DNA from: Cellulophaga sp. | GTDB taxonomy: Bacteria; Bacteroidota; Bacteroidia; Flavobacteriales; Flavobacteriaceae | Reading direction: 5' to 3' | Assembly (NCBI GenBank): GCA_030731855.1 | Contig: JANQTG010000231.1 | Span: 21,167 to 70,238 of the forward strand | DNA length: 49,072 bases | Part shown: piece by piece, positions 25,751-35,334 of the stretch | Numbering within the stretch: position 1 is the stretch's first letter | How the letters are laid out: every line of letters starts with the position of its first letter | Program-made: the position numbers and the translations under genes | The notes under the pieces: model-generated | The model's database searches: none | Told to the model about the DNA's origin: nothing | The model's input: only the letters and a program-made list of their open reading frames with translations

Positions 25751-28700
25751 ATGATGAAAAAACAAACTTTAAAAACAATGATATTCTTGCTGTTATGCAT
25801 GGGATTATCACAGATTAGTACCGCAAATGGGACTATGGATCTCGAAGAAGTGAAAACCGTTGCGTTATCAGATTTCTTAAAGGAAATTGGTGATAAACAC
25901 AAAGTTTTTTTTACGTACAATGCCGATTTATTAACGCGTTCTAAATTGAATCCGTTAGAGTATCAATTCACAAAGTTAGAAGCTATTTTAACCAAGCTCG
26001 AAAAGAAAACTGGTTTTGATTTTGAATATTTAGGGAACAGTTACTACGTGGTTTACCATAAAAAAGAGGAACGTTTAAAATTAAATAAAGTAGCCTCACT
26101 TTCAGCAGTTGGTCCAAAACAGGTTGAAATAGCAATAAAATCACAACAGCAAATTACAGGTAAAGTTTTAGATGAAGATGGTCAACCACTTCCAGGGGCT
26201 TCTATTGTTAAAAAAGGAACTACTGTTGGTGCTACAACCGATTTTGACGGTAATTTTACTATCGATGCTGCCATTGGCGATGTGTTGGTGGTTTCTTACA
26301 TAGGTTTCGAAAGTAAAAATATAACGGTCAATAATACTAACATGACGATTAGGCTTTCTTCAGGTTTAGCCTTATCAGAAGTTATTATTATAGGTTCTCG
26401 TAACCCAAACAGAACTGCAACAGAAAGCACCGTTCCTGTGGATGTTATTGATATGAAAGAATTAAATAGCGTTGCGCCACAGGTAAACTTAAATCAAATT
26501 TTAAATTTTGTTGCGCCCTCATTTACTTCAAATACCCAAACAATTTCTGATGGAACAGATCATATTGATCCTGCTTCATTAAGAGGTCTAGGACCAGATC
26601 AGGTGTTGGTTTTAATTAATGGAAAAAGAAGACATACTTCTTCTTTAATTAACGTAAACGGAACTTTTGGTAGAGGTAGTGTAGGAACCGATTTAAATGC
26701 TATACCAGCAGCAGCAATTCAACGTATTGAAGTGTTGAGAGATGGTGCTGCCGCGCAATATGGTTCAGATGCCATTGCTGGTGTTATTAATATTATACTA
26801 AATAAAACTGTAAACGAATTAACCGCCACGGTAACAACTGGTGCTAATTTTACTAAAAATGCAAACGATCAAACAGGTGGTGTTGATGGTCAAACAACTA
26901 ACGTTGCAGCAAGTTATGGTTTACCTATTGGTGATAGAGGTGGTTACATAAATTTTTCAGGAGATTTTGATGTTCGTGAAGATTACAACAGAATGAAAGA
27001 ATGGGAAGGAACTATTTTTAATCTTTATAACACAGTAGAACGCGTTGCGAATGCTGATGGATATGATATTTCTCAACTATTAGATGGTGATGTTGCCGAT
27101 GTAATTCAATACACCGATTTAGCTGGTATAAACCGTAATGGTGCTACCAGTCAGGCTGATTTAAGAACCTTATTAAGTGGAGATAATACTGTGGCAGAAT
27201 TAGCCGCAAGAGGTCAACAAAGAAGTGATTTCAACATGCGTGTTGGTCAGTCTGCTTTACGTGGTGGTAGACTTTTTGCAAATTTTTCTCTACCATTAGA
27301 TGATAATGGAACAGAATTATATTCGTTTGCAGGGATAAGCTCAAGAGCTGGTAATTCAGCTGGGTTTTATAGACTGCCTAACCAAAGTAGAACCTACACT
27401 CCTGCTTATATTAATGGTTTTTTACCAGAAATTAATTCTACCATAAGAGATCAATCTTTATCTATTGGTATTAAAGGTTCCATAGGTGATTGGGGTGTTG
27501 ATTTTAGTAATACCTACGGTAAAAATGCGTTTGCATATACTATCGGAAATACGTTTAATGCCTCTTTACAAAACGCATCACCAACCTTTTTCGATGCAGG
27601 TGGATTCTCTTTTGCTCAAAACACTACTAATTTAGATGTGACGCAATTTTTTGACGAAACGTTATCTGGCTTAAACGTTGCTTTTGGTGCTGAATATAGA
27701 GTAGAAAATTACGATATTGTTGCTGGTGAAGAAGCCTCTTATGGTCAATATACCAGTGCAGGTCAGCTAATTACTTTGGCTTCTCAGAGTCCCTCAAGTG
27801 ACTTCTTTGGAGCAGGAAGACCAGGAGGTTCTCAGGTATTTCCAGGTTTCAGTCCTAGAAACGAACTATCCAGAGGCAGAAGTAGTGTAGGCGCTTATTT
27901 TGATGTTGAAGCAGATTTCTCAGAACGCTTTTTAGCTAGTTTTGCAACACGTTTTGAAAATTATAGCGATTTTGGTTCTACAATTAACTTTAAATTGGCC
28001 TCACGATACAAGTTAAATGATAATATAAACATTCGTGGTGCGGTAAATACAGGCTTTAGAGCTCCTTCTTTACATCAAATTAACTTTAATTCTACGTCTA
28101 CTATTTTTGATCAAGATGGTAATCCGCAAGAAGTTGGTACTTTCGCCAATGATAGTAGAGCGGCTAGTCTATTAGGAATTCCTGAATTAAAACAAGAAAC
28201 TTCTAGCAGTGTAAGTTTAGGACTTACCGCAAAAATTCCAGATGCTAATCTTACAGTAACTATTGATGGGTATTTTGTAAGAATTAATGATAGAGTAGTG
28301 TATACAGGTCAGTTTAGTGGTCCAGGAACCGGAACTGAACTCGATAATTTATTGCGCCAAGCAAATGCAGAAGCGGCTTCTTTCTTTGCAAATGCGATTG
28401 ATACAGAATCTAAAGGATTAGATCTTGTGGTTACGCATAAAACAAGTTTGGGTGCTAATTGGAATTTGAAATCTGATTTAGCTGGTACTTTTTCGCAAAC
28501 AAGAAAAGTGGGTGATATTAATGCTTCACAGGTGTTACAAGATGCAGGTTTAGTAGGTACTTATTTTCCTGAGGATAGTAGAGTATATTTAGAAGAAGCA
28601 GTACCAAGAACTAAAGTAAACTTATCAAATAGTCTAACCTCTGATAAGCTAGTATTTTTCTTAAGAAATGTTTATTTCGGTTCGGTAACGGAAGCAACTA

Positions 28701-28945
28701 CTATTGTTGCTAACCAACAAGTATTTAGCTCAAAAATAGTGACCGATTTATCGGTAGGATATAAGGCAACAGAAGCTTTAACCTTTACTATTGGTGCGAA
28801 TAACTTACTTGATATTTATCCAGATAGAGCTGAGGCTGCATTTGGGAACCGAAGCGATGGTCGTTTTGACTGGTCAAGAAGAGCACAACAATTTGGAATT
28901 GGTGGTAGATTTTTATTCGCTAGAGTAAACTTTACCCTTAAATAG
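25751..28945 (+). CDS. TonB-dependent receptor with N-terminal signalling (STN) domain
   Basis: The 1064-residue outer membrane transporter has a signal peptide (to about residue 26) and an STN-like signalling domain (about 40-100, typical of receptors coupled to FecR). A carboxypeptidase-D-regulatory-like domain follows (about 135-205, [17 protein letters not shown]), then the plug (about 220-345, [19 protein letters not shown]) and a long beta-barrel ending in [10 protein letters not shown]. No SusD-like partner follows. The order after a sigma and FecR gene indicates substrate-sensing uptake. The substrate is unknown; the plug sequence is not clearly a siderophore or glycan type. Two ATG codons lie at 25751 and 25754. 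Confidence 0.92.
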   Translation: MMKKQTLKTMIFLLLCMGLSQISTANGTMDLEEVKTVALSDFLKEIGDKHKVFFTYNADLLTRSKLNPLEYQFTKLEAILTKLEKKTGFDFEYLGNSYYVVYHKKEERLKLNKVASLSAVGPKQVEIAIKSQQQITGKVLDEDGQPLPGASIVKKGTTVGATTDFDGNFTIDAAIGDVLVVSYIGFESKNITVNNTNMTIRLSSGLALSEVIIIGSRNPNRTATESTVPVDVIDMKELNSVAPQVNLNQILNFVAPSFTSNTQTISDGTDHIDPASLRGLGPDQVLVLINGKRRHTSSLINVNGTFGRGSVGTDLNAIPAAAIQRIEVLRDGAAAQYGSDAIAGVINIILNKTVNELTATVTTGANFTKNANDQTGGVDGQTTNVAASYGLPIGDRGGYINFSGDFDVREDYNRMKEWEGTIFNLYNTVERVANADGYDISQLLDGDVADVIQYTDLAGINRNGATSQADLRTLLSGDNTVAELAARGQQRSDFNMRVGQSALRGGRLFANFSLPLDDNGTELYSFAGISSRAGNSAGFYRLPNQSRTYTPAYINGFLPEINSTIRDQSLSIGIKGSIGDWGVDFSNTYGKNAFAYTIGNTFNASLQNASPTFFDAGGFSFAQNTTNLDVTQFFDETLSGLNVAFGAEYRVENYDIVAGEEASYGQYTSAGQLITLASQSPSSDFFGAGRPGGSQVFPGFSPRNELSRGRSSVGAYFDVEADFSERFLASFATRFENYSDFGSTINFKLASRYKLNDNINIRGAVNTGFRAPSLHQINFNSTSTIFDQDGNPQEVGTFANDSRAASLLGIPELKQETSSSVSLGLTAKIPDANLTVTIDGYFVRINDRVVYTGQFSGPGTGTELDNLLRQANAEAASFFANAIDTESKGLDLVVTHKTSLGANWNLKSDLAGTFSQTRKVGDINASQVLQDAGLVGTYFPEDSRVYLEEAVPRTKVNLSNSLTSDKLVFFLRNVYFGSVTEATTIVANQQVFSSKIVTDLSVGYKATEALTFTIGANNLLDIYPDRAEAAFGNRSDGRFDWSRRAQQFGIGGRFLFARVNFTLK

Positions 28946-28968
28946 TTCTAATTTTTTTCTATACATTA

Positions 28969-28996
28969 AAAAGGCTACCGATATCGGTAGCCTTTT
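28969..28996. terminator. Perfect palindromic terminator after the TonB receptor
   Basis: A 28-base perfect palindrome (AAAAGGCTACCGAT / ATCGGTAGCCTTTT) followed by more T. It ends the sigma-FecR-receptor unit. Confidence 0.92.
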
Positions 28997-29073
28997 GTTT
29001 TTAAAAAAGCGCTGGAATATACTTTTTTTGAATAAAAGTGGTTATAAGTATACGTTTCAAAATAATTTGAATT

Positions 29074-29487
29074 ATGAATTTAAAACACCTACTTTCTCTA
29101 TTAATTATCTCTCTTACATGTGTTGTTTCAACAGCGCAGATGTGCATTATTGATGTTGGAAACGAAAATTCTGAACAATTAAAACAAGTTTTTCAGTTAA
29201 ATGAAGCTCAAATTATCGCCTTAGAAGAATATAAAGGGCAATTAAATAAAGAAATCTCCACACTTCAAGAGCAAGTACAAGAATTGATAAAAAGTCACCC
29301 ACAAAGCAATCCTGATGAATTAATGATTTTTGCAAAAAAGCATAAAGACTTAGAAGATCAGATGTTTAACCTCACTGTTGTTTACGATCAAAAGTTAATT
29401 TCTTTGTTTAACGATAAACAATACGAGCGTTATATACTGCTATGTAGTAAAGCAAATAGAACTGCAATAGAAAGACTTCAACAATAA
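29074..29487 (+). CDS. Small periplasmic helical protein, Spy/CpxP-like
   Basis: The 137-residue product has a signal peptide (to about TAQ, residue 22) and then amphipathic helices rich in Glu, Gln, Lys and Leu (QLNEAQIIALEEYKGQLNKE). The QLNEAQ and LISLFNDKQYERY segments resemble the LTxxQ repeats of Spy/CpxP-type periplasmic chaperones, but the match is loose. It is separated from the receptor by a terminator, so it is a separate unit. The function is inferred only. Confidence 0.6.
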   Translation: MNLKHLLSLLIISLTCVVSTAQMCIIDVGNENSEQLKQVFQLNEAQIIALEEYKGQLNKEISTLQEQVQELIKSHPQSNPDELMIFAKKHKDLEDQMFNLTVVYDQKLISLFNDKQYERYILLCSKANRTAIERLQQ

Positions 29488-29573
29488 GGTTGATTGTTCT
29501 GTTAATAAAAAAAGAGTAGACTGGCGAACTTCGCTAGCCTAGTTCGTATTTTTGTGTAAATTTTTCGATTAGT

Positions 29574-30611
29574 ATGTATAAAAGTTTACTCCGACCTATT
29601 TTTTTCTTGTTTGATCCTGAGAAAGTGCATCATTTTTCATTTTTTATGATTCATTTTTTTGGTAAAATTGGTTTTTCAAAATTATTTAGGTCACTTTATG
29701 TACTAGAAGATAAAAGATTAGAGCGCACACTTTTTGGAATAACTTTTAATAATCCTGTGGGTTTAGCTGCGGGTTTTGATAAAAATGCGCAATTATTTAA
29801 TGAGTTATCTGATTTTGGATTCGGATTTATCGAAATAGGCACACTTACGCCAAAACCACAAGATGGTAACCCAAAAAAAAGACTTTTCAGATTAGAAGAG
29901 GATAAAGCTATTATCAACCGAATGGGCTTCAACAATTTAGGAGTTCTTGCAGCCGTTGAAGAATTGAAAAAGAAACATCGGGTAATCATCGGCGGTAATA
30001 TTGGCAAAAACAAAGTAACCCCAAATGATAAAGCAACTTTAGACTATGTTTTGTGTTTTGATGCCCTATTCGATCATGTAGATTATTTTGTTGTTAATGT
30101 AAGTTCCCCTAATACACCAGGTTTACGAGAATTACAAGACAAAGAACCGCTTACAGCTTTGCTAAATCAATTAAAGCGACAAAACACCAAATTAGCGGGT
30201 GTTAAAAGTACCAGTGAAAAACCAATTTTATTAAAAATAGCTCCTGATTTAACCGATAGTCAGTTGTTAGATATTATTGACATTGTGGCGATCACGAAAA
30301 TCGATGGCATCATAGCGACCAATACTACTATCAATAGAAAAAACTTACAATCGCATCAACTTTTATTAGAAGAGAACGGAGGTCTTAGCGGACAACCTTT
30401 GCGCGAACGTAGTACAGAGGTAATTCGTTTTTTATCAGAAAAAAGCAATAAAGCATTCCCCATAATTGGTGTTGGTGGAATAAATTCTCCCGAAGATGCC
30501 TTAGAGAAATTAGATGCTGGTGCCGACTTAATTCAGTTATGGACAGGTTTTGTTTATGAAGGCCCTTCTTTAGTTAAAAAAATCAACCAAGCTATTTTAG
30601 ATAGAACTTAA
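29574..30611 (+). CDS. pyrD: Dihydroorotate dehydrogenase (quinone), class 2
   Basis: The 345-residue FMN enzyme oxidises dihydroorotate to orotate in pyrimidine synthesis and feeds electrons to quinone. The N-terminal helix ([21 protein letters not shown]) is the membrane-associated quinone tunnel of class 2 enzymes. The catalytic Ser lies in [14 protein letters not shown], and FMN-binding motifs include [10 protein letters not shown] and [22 protein letters not shown] box at 29547-29554 lies 19 bases before the ATG. It is convergent with the Dabb gene, 15 bases apart. Confidence 0.95.
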   Translation: MYKSLLRPIFFLFDPEKVHHFSFFMIHFFGKIGFSKLFRSLYVLEDKRLERTLFGITFNNPVGLAAGFDKNAQLFNELSDFGFGFIEIGTLTPKPQDGNPKKRLFRLEEDKAIINRMGFNNLGVLAAVEELKKKHRVIIGGNIGKNKVTPNDKATLDYVLCFDALFDHVDYFVVNVSSPNTPGLRELQDKEPLTALLNQLKRQNTKLAGVKSTSEKPILLKIAPDLTDSQLLDIIDIVAITKIDGIIATNTTINRKNLQSHQLLLEENGGLSGQPLRERSTEVIRFLSEKSNKAFPIIGVGGINSPEDALEKLDAGADLIQLWTGFVYEGPSLVKKINQAILDRT

Positions 30612-30626
30612 TCTTTTTAAAATTCG

Positions 30627-31037
30627 CTAATGCGTCCAATAATCTACGACTAAAACATCTTCTAGGAATGGTGTAAGTAAGGCTCCAAAAGCTTTATGAT
30701 CAGCGTGCGGTAAATAAATGTCTCTATCTGCTTCACTTTTAAAAGTTAAGAAGAAACAGTGTGTAAAATTTTTATTTAAGTTTTCAAGACTATTATTCAA
30801 ACCCCATTCGTAACTATAAATTTCCGAGATTTTATTGGGTAACTCATGAAAAGCGTCTTCTATTTCTTTGATTTTCTCAGGTGAAGTACCTACTTTAAAT
30901 TGAAATAAAACTACATGGCGCAGTAAACTATCATTTTTCATTAGTTCGGTTGATTTTATGTTGTTAGTTTCAGCGGCAACAAAAGAAGTACATGCCAAAG
31001 TGAAAAATGTAAAAAGTAAAACTATTTTAAATTTCAT
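30627..31037 (-). CDS. Exported Dabb-domain protein (stress-responsive alpha-beta barrel)
   Basis: The 136-residue product has a signal peptide (MKFKIVLLFTFFTLACTSFVAAE) and a Dabb domain (about 38-135) opening with LRHVVLFQFKVGTSPEKI and ending with FLEDVLVVDYW. Dabb proteins are dimeric alpha/beta-barrel folds, mostly cytoplasmic; export of this one is less usual. The function is unknown. Confidence 0.85.
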   Translation of the reverse strand: MKFKIVLLFTFFTLACTSFVAAETNNIKSTELMKNDSLLRHVVLFQFKVGTSPEKIKEIEDAFHELPNKISEIYSYEWGLNNSLENLNKNFTHCFFLTFKSEADRDIYLPHADHKAFGALLTPFLEDVLVVDYWTH

Positions 31038-31143
31038 GTGTTGAGGTTTGGTTTGTGAGTTAATTAACTTCTTTGGAAAGGTATAAATTATAATCTCCGA
31101 TTTTGGTATCTTTCACGATATTTTTAAAATAATTATTCGAATT

Positions 31144-31770
31144 TTGAACTTTCAGATACTTTACGCTTTTGTATTAGCTACTGCAACATTAGCCATAGCG
31201 CCAGGACCAGATAATATTTTTGTGCTGACTCAAAGCATGGTGAATGGTAAAAAAAAAGGATTAGCAACCGTTGCCGGACTTATGACTGGCTGTTTAATAC
31301 ATACTACATTACTTGCTTTTGGAGTTTCAGCCTTAATAAAAGAAAATGATGTCGTTTTTGTTTTAATAAAATTATTTGGAGCGTCGTACCTACTATTCTT
31401 AGCCTATACGGTTTTTAAAAGTCCGTCTGATATTAGTTTTAAAACAGAAGGCCTTGAAGATAAAAGTTCATTACAGCTATTTAAGCAGGGTTTTATTATG
31501 AATGTTTTAAACCCAAAAGTTACTATTTTTTTTCTAGCCTTTTTTCCAGGATTTCTTTTTAGTGAAACACTAAGTACGGTGATTCAATTTTATGTATTGG
31601 GACTTATATTTATGGCAGTTTCCTTTTTAATATTCGGAAGTATCGCAGTATTGTCAGGTTTTTTAGGAACGTATTTAAAAGAATCTCGCAAGCTTGGTCT
31701 AATCCTAAAATGGCTACAGATTATTGTTTTTGTGGGAATAGCTGTTTATTTGGTGTTTTCATCTAAATAA
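31144..31770 (+). CDS. LysE/RhtB-family amino acid exporter
   Basis: The 208-residue inner membrane exporter has about six helices. The hallmark APGPDNIFVL lies at about residue 19-28, then GLMTGCLIHTTLL and a GASYLLFLAY helix. Length matches the RhtB group. The start is TTG at 31144; no in-frame ATG or GTG lies upstream before a stop, and with this start the first helix has the usual length. A near-consensus TATCTTTC lies upstream. It is 33 bases before the HMG-CoA lyase gene, which has its own promoter. Confidence 0.9.
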   Translation: MNFQILYAFVLATATLAIAPGPDNIFVLTQSMVNGKKKGLATVAGLMTGCLIHTTLLAFGVSALIKENDVVFVLIKLFGASYLLFLAYTVFKSPSDISFKTEGLEDKSSLQLFKQGFIMNVLNPKVTIFFLAFFPGFLFSETLSTVIQFYVLGLIFMAVSFLIFGSIAVLSGFLGTYLKESRKLGLILKWLQIIVFVGIAVYLVFSSK

Positions 31771-31781
31771 TAGTATTTTTG
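31749..31781 (+). promoter_or_regulatory. Promoter of the HMG-CoA lyase gene
   Basis: TTTG (31749-31752), 21 bases, then TATTTTTG (31774-31781) matches the Bacteroidota consensus. It overlaps the end of the LysE gene and leaves a leader of about 15 bases before the ATG at 31804. Confidence 0.65.
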
Positions 31782-31803
31782 AGCTTGGAATATTAAGGCA
31801 CTA

Positions 31804-32670
31804 ATGACCAATAAAATTAAAATAATAGAATGTCCTAGAGATGCCATGCAAGGCATTAAAAGCTTTATTCCTACGGAAGAAAAGGTAAAATACATTCAAT
31901 CTTTATTAGGCTGTGGTTTTGATACTATTGATGTTGGTAGCTTTGTATCGCCAAAAGCTATCCCACAAATGATTGATTCTTCTGAAGTTTTAGCCCAGTT
32001 AGATATGTCTAAATCGCAGAGTAAATTATTGGCGATTGTGGCCAATATTCGAGGAGCACGGGATGCAGTAAAAGAAGAAAAAATCGATTATTTAGGCTAT
32101 CCGTTTTCTATATCCGAGAATTTTCAGATGCGAAATACCCATAAAACCATCGCAGAATCGGTTGAAACTTTACAAGAAATTTTAGCGGTGGCAAAAGAGG
32201 CCAATAAAAAAGTAGTGACCTATATTTCTATGGGGTTCGGAAACCCTTATGGTGACCCTTGGAATGTTGATGTCGTAGGAGAGTGGACAGAGAAATTAGC
32301 GGCTATGGGCGTAGAAATTCTTTCGTTGTCAGATACCGTTGGAACGTCTACTCCCGAAGAAATTCATTACTTATTTTCAAATTTAATTCCGAAATATCCA
32401 CACATAGAGTTTGGTGCACACCTACATACTACACCAGCCAAATGGTACGAAAAAGTAGATGCCGCTTATAAAGCAGGTTGCCATAGGTTTGATGGTGCAG
32501 TTCAGGGTTTTGGCGGTTGCCCCATGGCAAAAGACGAACTTACTGGAAATATGCCCACTGAAAAAATGTTATCTTATTTTACGGCTGCAAAGGCAGATAC
32601 AAATGTAAATTGGATGGTTTTTGAGGCGGCTTATAATAAGGCTACTGCACTGTTTACTGCGTATCACTAA
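31804..32670 (+). CDS. Hydroxymethylglutaryl-CoA lyase
   Basis: The 288-residue TIM-barrel enzyme cleaves HMG-CoA to acetoacetate and acetyl-CoA in leucine degradation. The HMGL-like signature (IIECPRDAMQG near the N-terminus), the divalent metal His pair in GAHLHTT and the lyase motif FGGCPMAKDELTGN with the catalytic Cys are all present. It has its own promoter and no other leucine-degradation gene is next to it. A related DRE-TIM aldolase is possible but less likely. Confidence 0.92.
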   Translation: MTNKIKIIECPRDAMQGIKSFIPTEEKVKYIQSLLGCGFDTIDVGSFVSPKAIPQMIDSSEVLAQLDMSKSQSKLLAIVANIRGARDAVKEEKIDYLGYPFSISENFQMRNTHKTIAESVETLQEILAVAKEANKKVVTYISMGFGNPYGDPWNVDVVGEWTEKLAAMGVEILSLSDTVGTSTPEEIHYLFSNLIPKYPHIEFGAHLHTTPAKWYEKVDAAYKAGCHRFDGAVQGFGGCPMAKDELTGNMPTEKMLSYFTAAKADTNVNWMVFEAAYNKATALFTAYH

Positions 32671-32710
32671 AACAGGAATGTTAAATTTTAGACTTTATTT
32701 AGATTAATTA

Positions 32711-32723
32711 CAAATAATATTTG
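32711..32723. promoter_or_regulatory. Palindromic operator candidate at the DUF4856 promoter
   Basis: CAAATA-A-TATTTG, 6-base arms with one central base, overlaps the -33 TTTG of the promoter at 32720-32750. A second ATATTTG lies at 32732-32738. The position would suit a repressor, but no regulator is identified, and in AT-rich DNA this could be chance. Confidence 0.3.
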
Positions 32724-32750
32724 CAGAGAAAATATTTGTGTTTATTTTTG
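32720..32750 (+). promoter_or_regulatory. Consensus promoter of the DUF4856-imelysin-HTTM-receptor cluster
   Basis: TTTG (32720-32723), 19 bases, then TATTTTTG (32743-32750) is an exact Bacteroidota promoter. The leader to the ATG at 32794 is about 37 bases. Confidence 0.75.
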
Positions 32751-32793
32751 CATCAAAATTTACTATTTATATTTAATCTTAATAAATTTAACG

Positions 32794-34005
32794 ATGAACA
32801 AATTATTATTTTTGCCTTTATTTTTAGTGGTTCTTTTCGTGTCTTGCGACAATAATGATGGCGATGACACAACAATCCAAATTTCTAATCCTGCATCCTA
32901 TACTTTCGAAAGAAATGGTAACAACACGGTGAATTTTAACGGACAAACCACAAGATTACAGATGGGCAACGAAATTGTTAAAGCCTTACTAACGCCTACC
33001 ACATCGGCGGAACAATTAAATGCCATGTACGGACATATACAGGGTGCTTCTAATTTCCAAGATGCTAATCTTAACGCCTCTGATAAAAATATGCGAAGTA
33101 AAACTGCGGCTTCTGTAGATTTTTTCTCAGCAAACACATCCAATCAAGCGCTAATAAGAGCTGATTTTGATGCTTGGCTTAGCGCACAGGTAGTAGAGAT
33201 TTTTCCAAATTGGCAAGTTCGTGCGACTCCTGGCGTAGCAGGGCAAATTCCTGATGGGTCTGCCACAAGATATATCAACTCAAAAGGACTAGAGTTCGAT
33301 CAACTCTGGACTAAAGGATTAATAGGTGCTTTGGTAACTGATCAAATTTTAAACAATTATTTAAGTACGGCCGTTTTAGACGAAGGCTCCAATAGAGCAG
33401 ATAATGATGCAGATATTACTGTAGATGGTAACTCTTATACCAACATGGAACATAAATGGGATGAAGCATACGGCTATGTTTATGGTTTAAATGCCAACGC
33501 CGCTAACCCTAATGCAGATTTAGGTGCTGACGATTTTCTAAATAAATACATAGGAAGAGTAGAAGGAGATGATGATTTTAAAGGTATTGCCGACGAAATT
33601 TTTCAAGCCTTTAAATTGGGAAGAGCTGCCATTGTGGCTAAAGAATATGAGGTTAGAGATGAACAGGCAGCGATTATAAAACTAAAGATATCTGAAATTA
33701 TCGGAATACGTTCAGTATACTATTTGCAGCAAGCTAAAAATCTTCTTGGGCAAGAAGTGCCAGATTTTGGCGCAGCATTTCATGACATTTCGGAAGGTTA
33801 TGGTTTTATATATAGCTTACAGTTTACTAGAAAACCAAATTCAAACGAGCCTTATTTTTCTAAAGCGGAAGTAGATGCATTGTTAGTAGATCTTATGAAC
33901 GATGGTCCAAACGGATTGTGGGATGTAAATCTTTCTACCTTGGAGAATATGGCTACTGCTATCGCCGCAAGGTTTGAGTTTAGCCTTGAAGAAGCTTCAG
34001 AATAA
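32794..34005 (+). CDS. DUF4856 lipoprotein
   Basis: The 403-residue lipoprotein has a lipobox LFVSC (Cys18) followed by acidic residues (CDNNDGDD), a pattern that in Bacteroidota favours surface display. The mature part matches the DUF4856 family: a largely helical fold with the segments GNEIVKALLTPTTS, KGLEFDQLWTKGLIGALVTDQ, MEHKWDEAYGYVYGL, and FHDISEGYGFIYSLQF. The function is unknown. It heads a cluster with an imelysin lipoprotein, an HTTM membrane protein and a TonB receptor, which suggests a role in outer-membrane metal binding or uptake. A 204-base gap with a second promoter separates it from the imelysin gene. Confidence 0.88.
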   Translation: MNKLLFLPLFLVVLFVSCDNNDGDDTTIQISNPASYTFERNGNNTVNFNGQTTRLQMGNEIVKALLTPTTSAEQLNAMYGHIQGASNFQDANLNASDKNMRSKTAASVDFFSANTSNQALIRADFDAWLSAQVVEIFPNWQVRATPGVAGQIPDGSATRYINSKGLEFDQLWTKGLIGALVTDQILNNYLSTAVLDEGSNRADNDADITVDGNSYTNMEHKWDEAYGYVYGLNANAANPNADLGADDFLNKYIGRVEGDDDFKGIADEIFQAFKLGRAAIVAKEYEVRDEQAAIIKLKISEIIGIRSVYYLQQAKNLLGQEVPDFGAAFHDISEGYGFIYSLQFTRKPNSNEPYFSKAEVDALLVDLMNDGPNGLWDVNLSTLENMATAIAARFEFSLEEASE

Positions 34006-34209
34006 ATAAAACTAAAAAAAAATAAAATAAAAAAGCGGGTTATTTTTGCGAGTTTTTACCTAGTTTTTTACCTTTGTTTTTAATTAGAATAAATAAAAAT
34101 AAGGAATATACCTTACGTATTAAAGTTCTATGTATTTAACTCCTATTTTTTATTTAATCAAAGAGAGATTAAAATATTTTCACGTTTGAATAATTATAAA
34201 AAATTATAA
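34006..34209 (+). promoter_or_regulatory. Second promoter and long leader before the imelysin gene
   Basis: TTTG (34045-34048), 20 bases, then TACCTTTG (34069-34076) is an exact promoter. The leader would be about 125 bases. It contains a small hairpin (TAAGG-AATATA-CCTTA, near 34102-34117). The TATTTTTG at 34041-34048 overlaps the -33 box. I see no known riboswitch. Confidence 0.65.
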
Positions 34210-35331
34210 ATGAAAAAGTATATTTTTGGTGTTGTTTTTATTGCCTTAATCTGGGCTTGTACTTCGGAGAATGAGGAGGTTGCTGTTGATCCAGATACTA
34301 CTGTAAGTTTTGAAAGAGCGGCAATGCTAAGCAATTGGGCTGATAATATTATTATTCCGTCTTATGATGCATTTGCAGTAGAGATAACAGCCCTTAATAC
34401 GGCTTACACTAGTTTTAAATCAGACGCAACAATTACGAATCTTCAAAATTTTAGAAAATCGTGGCTAAGCGCATATAAAATGTGGCAGCGTGTTTCAATG
34501 TTCGAAATTGGGCCTGCTGAAAGTGTCGGACTCCGATTAAACATGAATATTTATCCAACAGACACACAAAAGATAGACGGCCTTATGACATCGGGCACTT
34601 ATGATCTTACCTTATCATCAAACAGAAATGTAAAGGGTTTCCCTGCTTTAGATTATTTTATTAATGGTCTTGGAGTAGATGATGATGCTATTATTGCTAA
34701 ATTTAAAGATGAAAATAAACAGGCTAGGTTTGGGTATATAGATGCTGTTCTGGCTAATATGACCACCCTTACAGATAATGTTGTTGCAGCTTGGAAGTCA
34801 TCTTATCGAAACGTTTTTGTTTCAAACAATGGGGCATCAGCTACGGCCTCTGTTGATCGTTTCGTGAACGATTATATTTTTTATTACGAGAAATTTTTAA
34901 GAGCCGGAAAAATGGGCATTCCTTTAGGGGTTTTTACAGGCACTCCAATTCCTAAAAACGTAGAAGCCTATTATGAAGGTCAAATTTCAAATGAGCTTTT
35001 TCTCGAAGGTTTAGATGCTACACAAGATTTTTTCAATGGCAAATATTTTGGCGTTGATCAAACAGGTGAAAGTTTAGCTACCTATTTAGATGCTTTAAAT
35101 TCTGTTAAAAATGGAGAAGATCTTAATAAAATAATCAATGCGCAATTTAACGCCGCTAGAACTGCTGTAAGTGCATTAGGTTCATTCCGGTCAGAAATTG
35201 AAAATAATACACCACCATCTGCCATGTTTTTAGCCTATGACGAGGTACAAAAAATTGTGCCATTATTAAAAGTAGATATGGTTTCGGCGATGAGTATCAG
35301 TATCGATTTTGTAGATGCTGATGGTGATTAA
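34210..35331 (+). CDS. Imelysin-like lipoprotein without the histidine motif
   Basis: The 373-residue lipoprotein has Cys17 (WAC) followed by TSENEE, an acidic surface-display-like pattern. The imelysin/peptidase M75 fold (about 35-365) is recognised by NFRKSWLSAYKMWQRVSMFEIGP, the repeat-like YPTDTQKIDG and the DALNSVKNGEDLN region. The family motif GxHxxE is replaced by GFPALD at residues 143-148, and I find no histidine in the whole protein. A metalloprotease role is therefore unlikely, while metal or ligand binding remains possible. It is followed by the HTTM gene after 3 bases, so these two are tightly coupled. Confidence 0.88.
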   Translation: MKKYIFGVVFIALIWACTSENEEVAVDPDTTVSFERAAMLSNWADNIIIPSYDAFAVEITALNTAYTSFKSDATITNLQNFRKSWLSAYKMWQRVSMFEIGPAESVGLRLNMNIYPTDTQKIDGLMTSGTYDLTLSSNRNVKGFPALDYFINGLGVDDDAIIAKFKDENKQARFGYIDAVLANMTTLTDNVVAAWKSSYRNVFVSNNGASATASVDRFVNDYIFYYEKFLRAGKMGIPLGVFTGTPIPKNVEAYYEGQISNELFLEGLDATQDFFNGKYFGVDQTGESLATYLDALNSVKNGEDLNKIINAQFNAARTAVSALGSFRSEIENNTPPSAMFLAYDEVQKIVPLLKVDMVSAMSISIDFVDADGD

Positions 35332-35334
35332 GTT

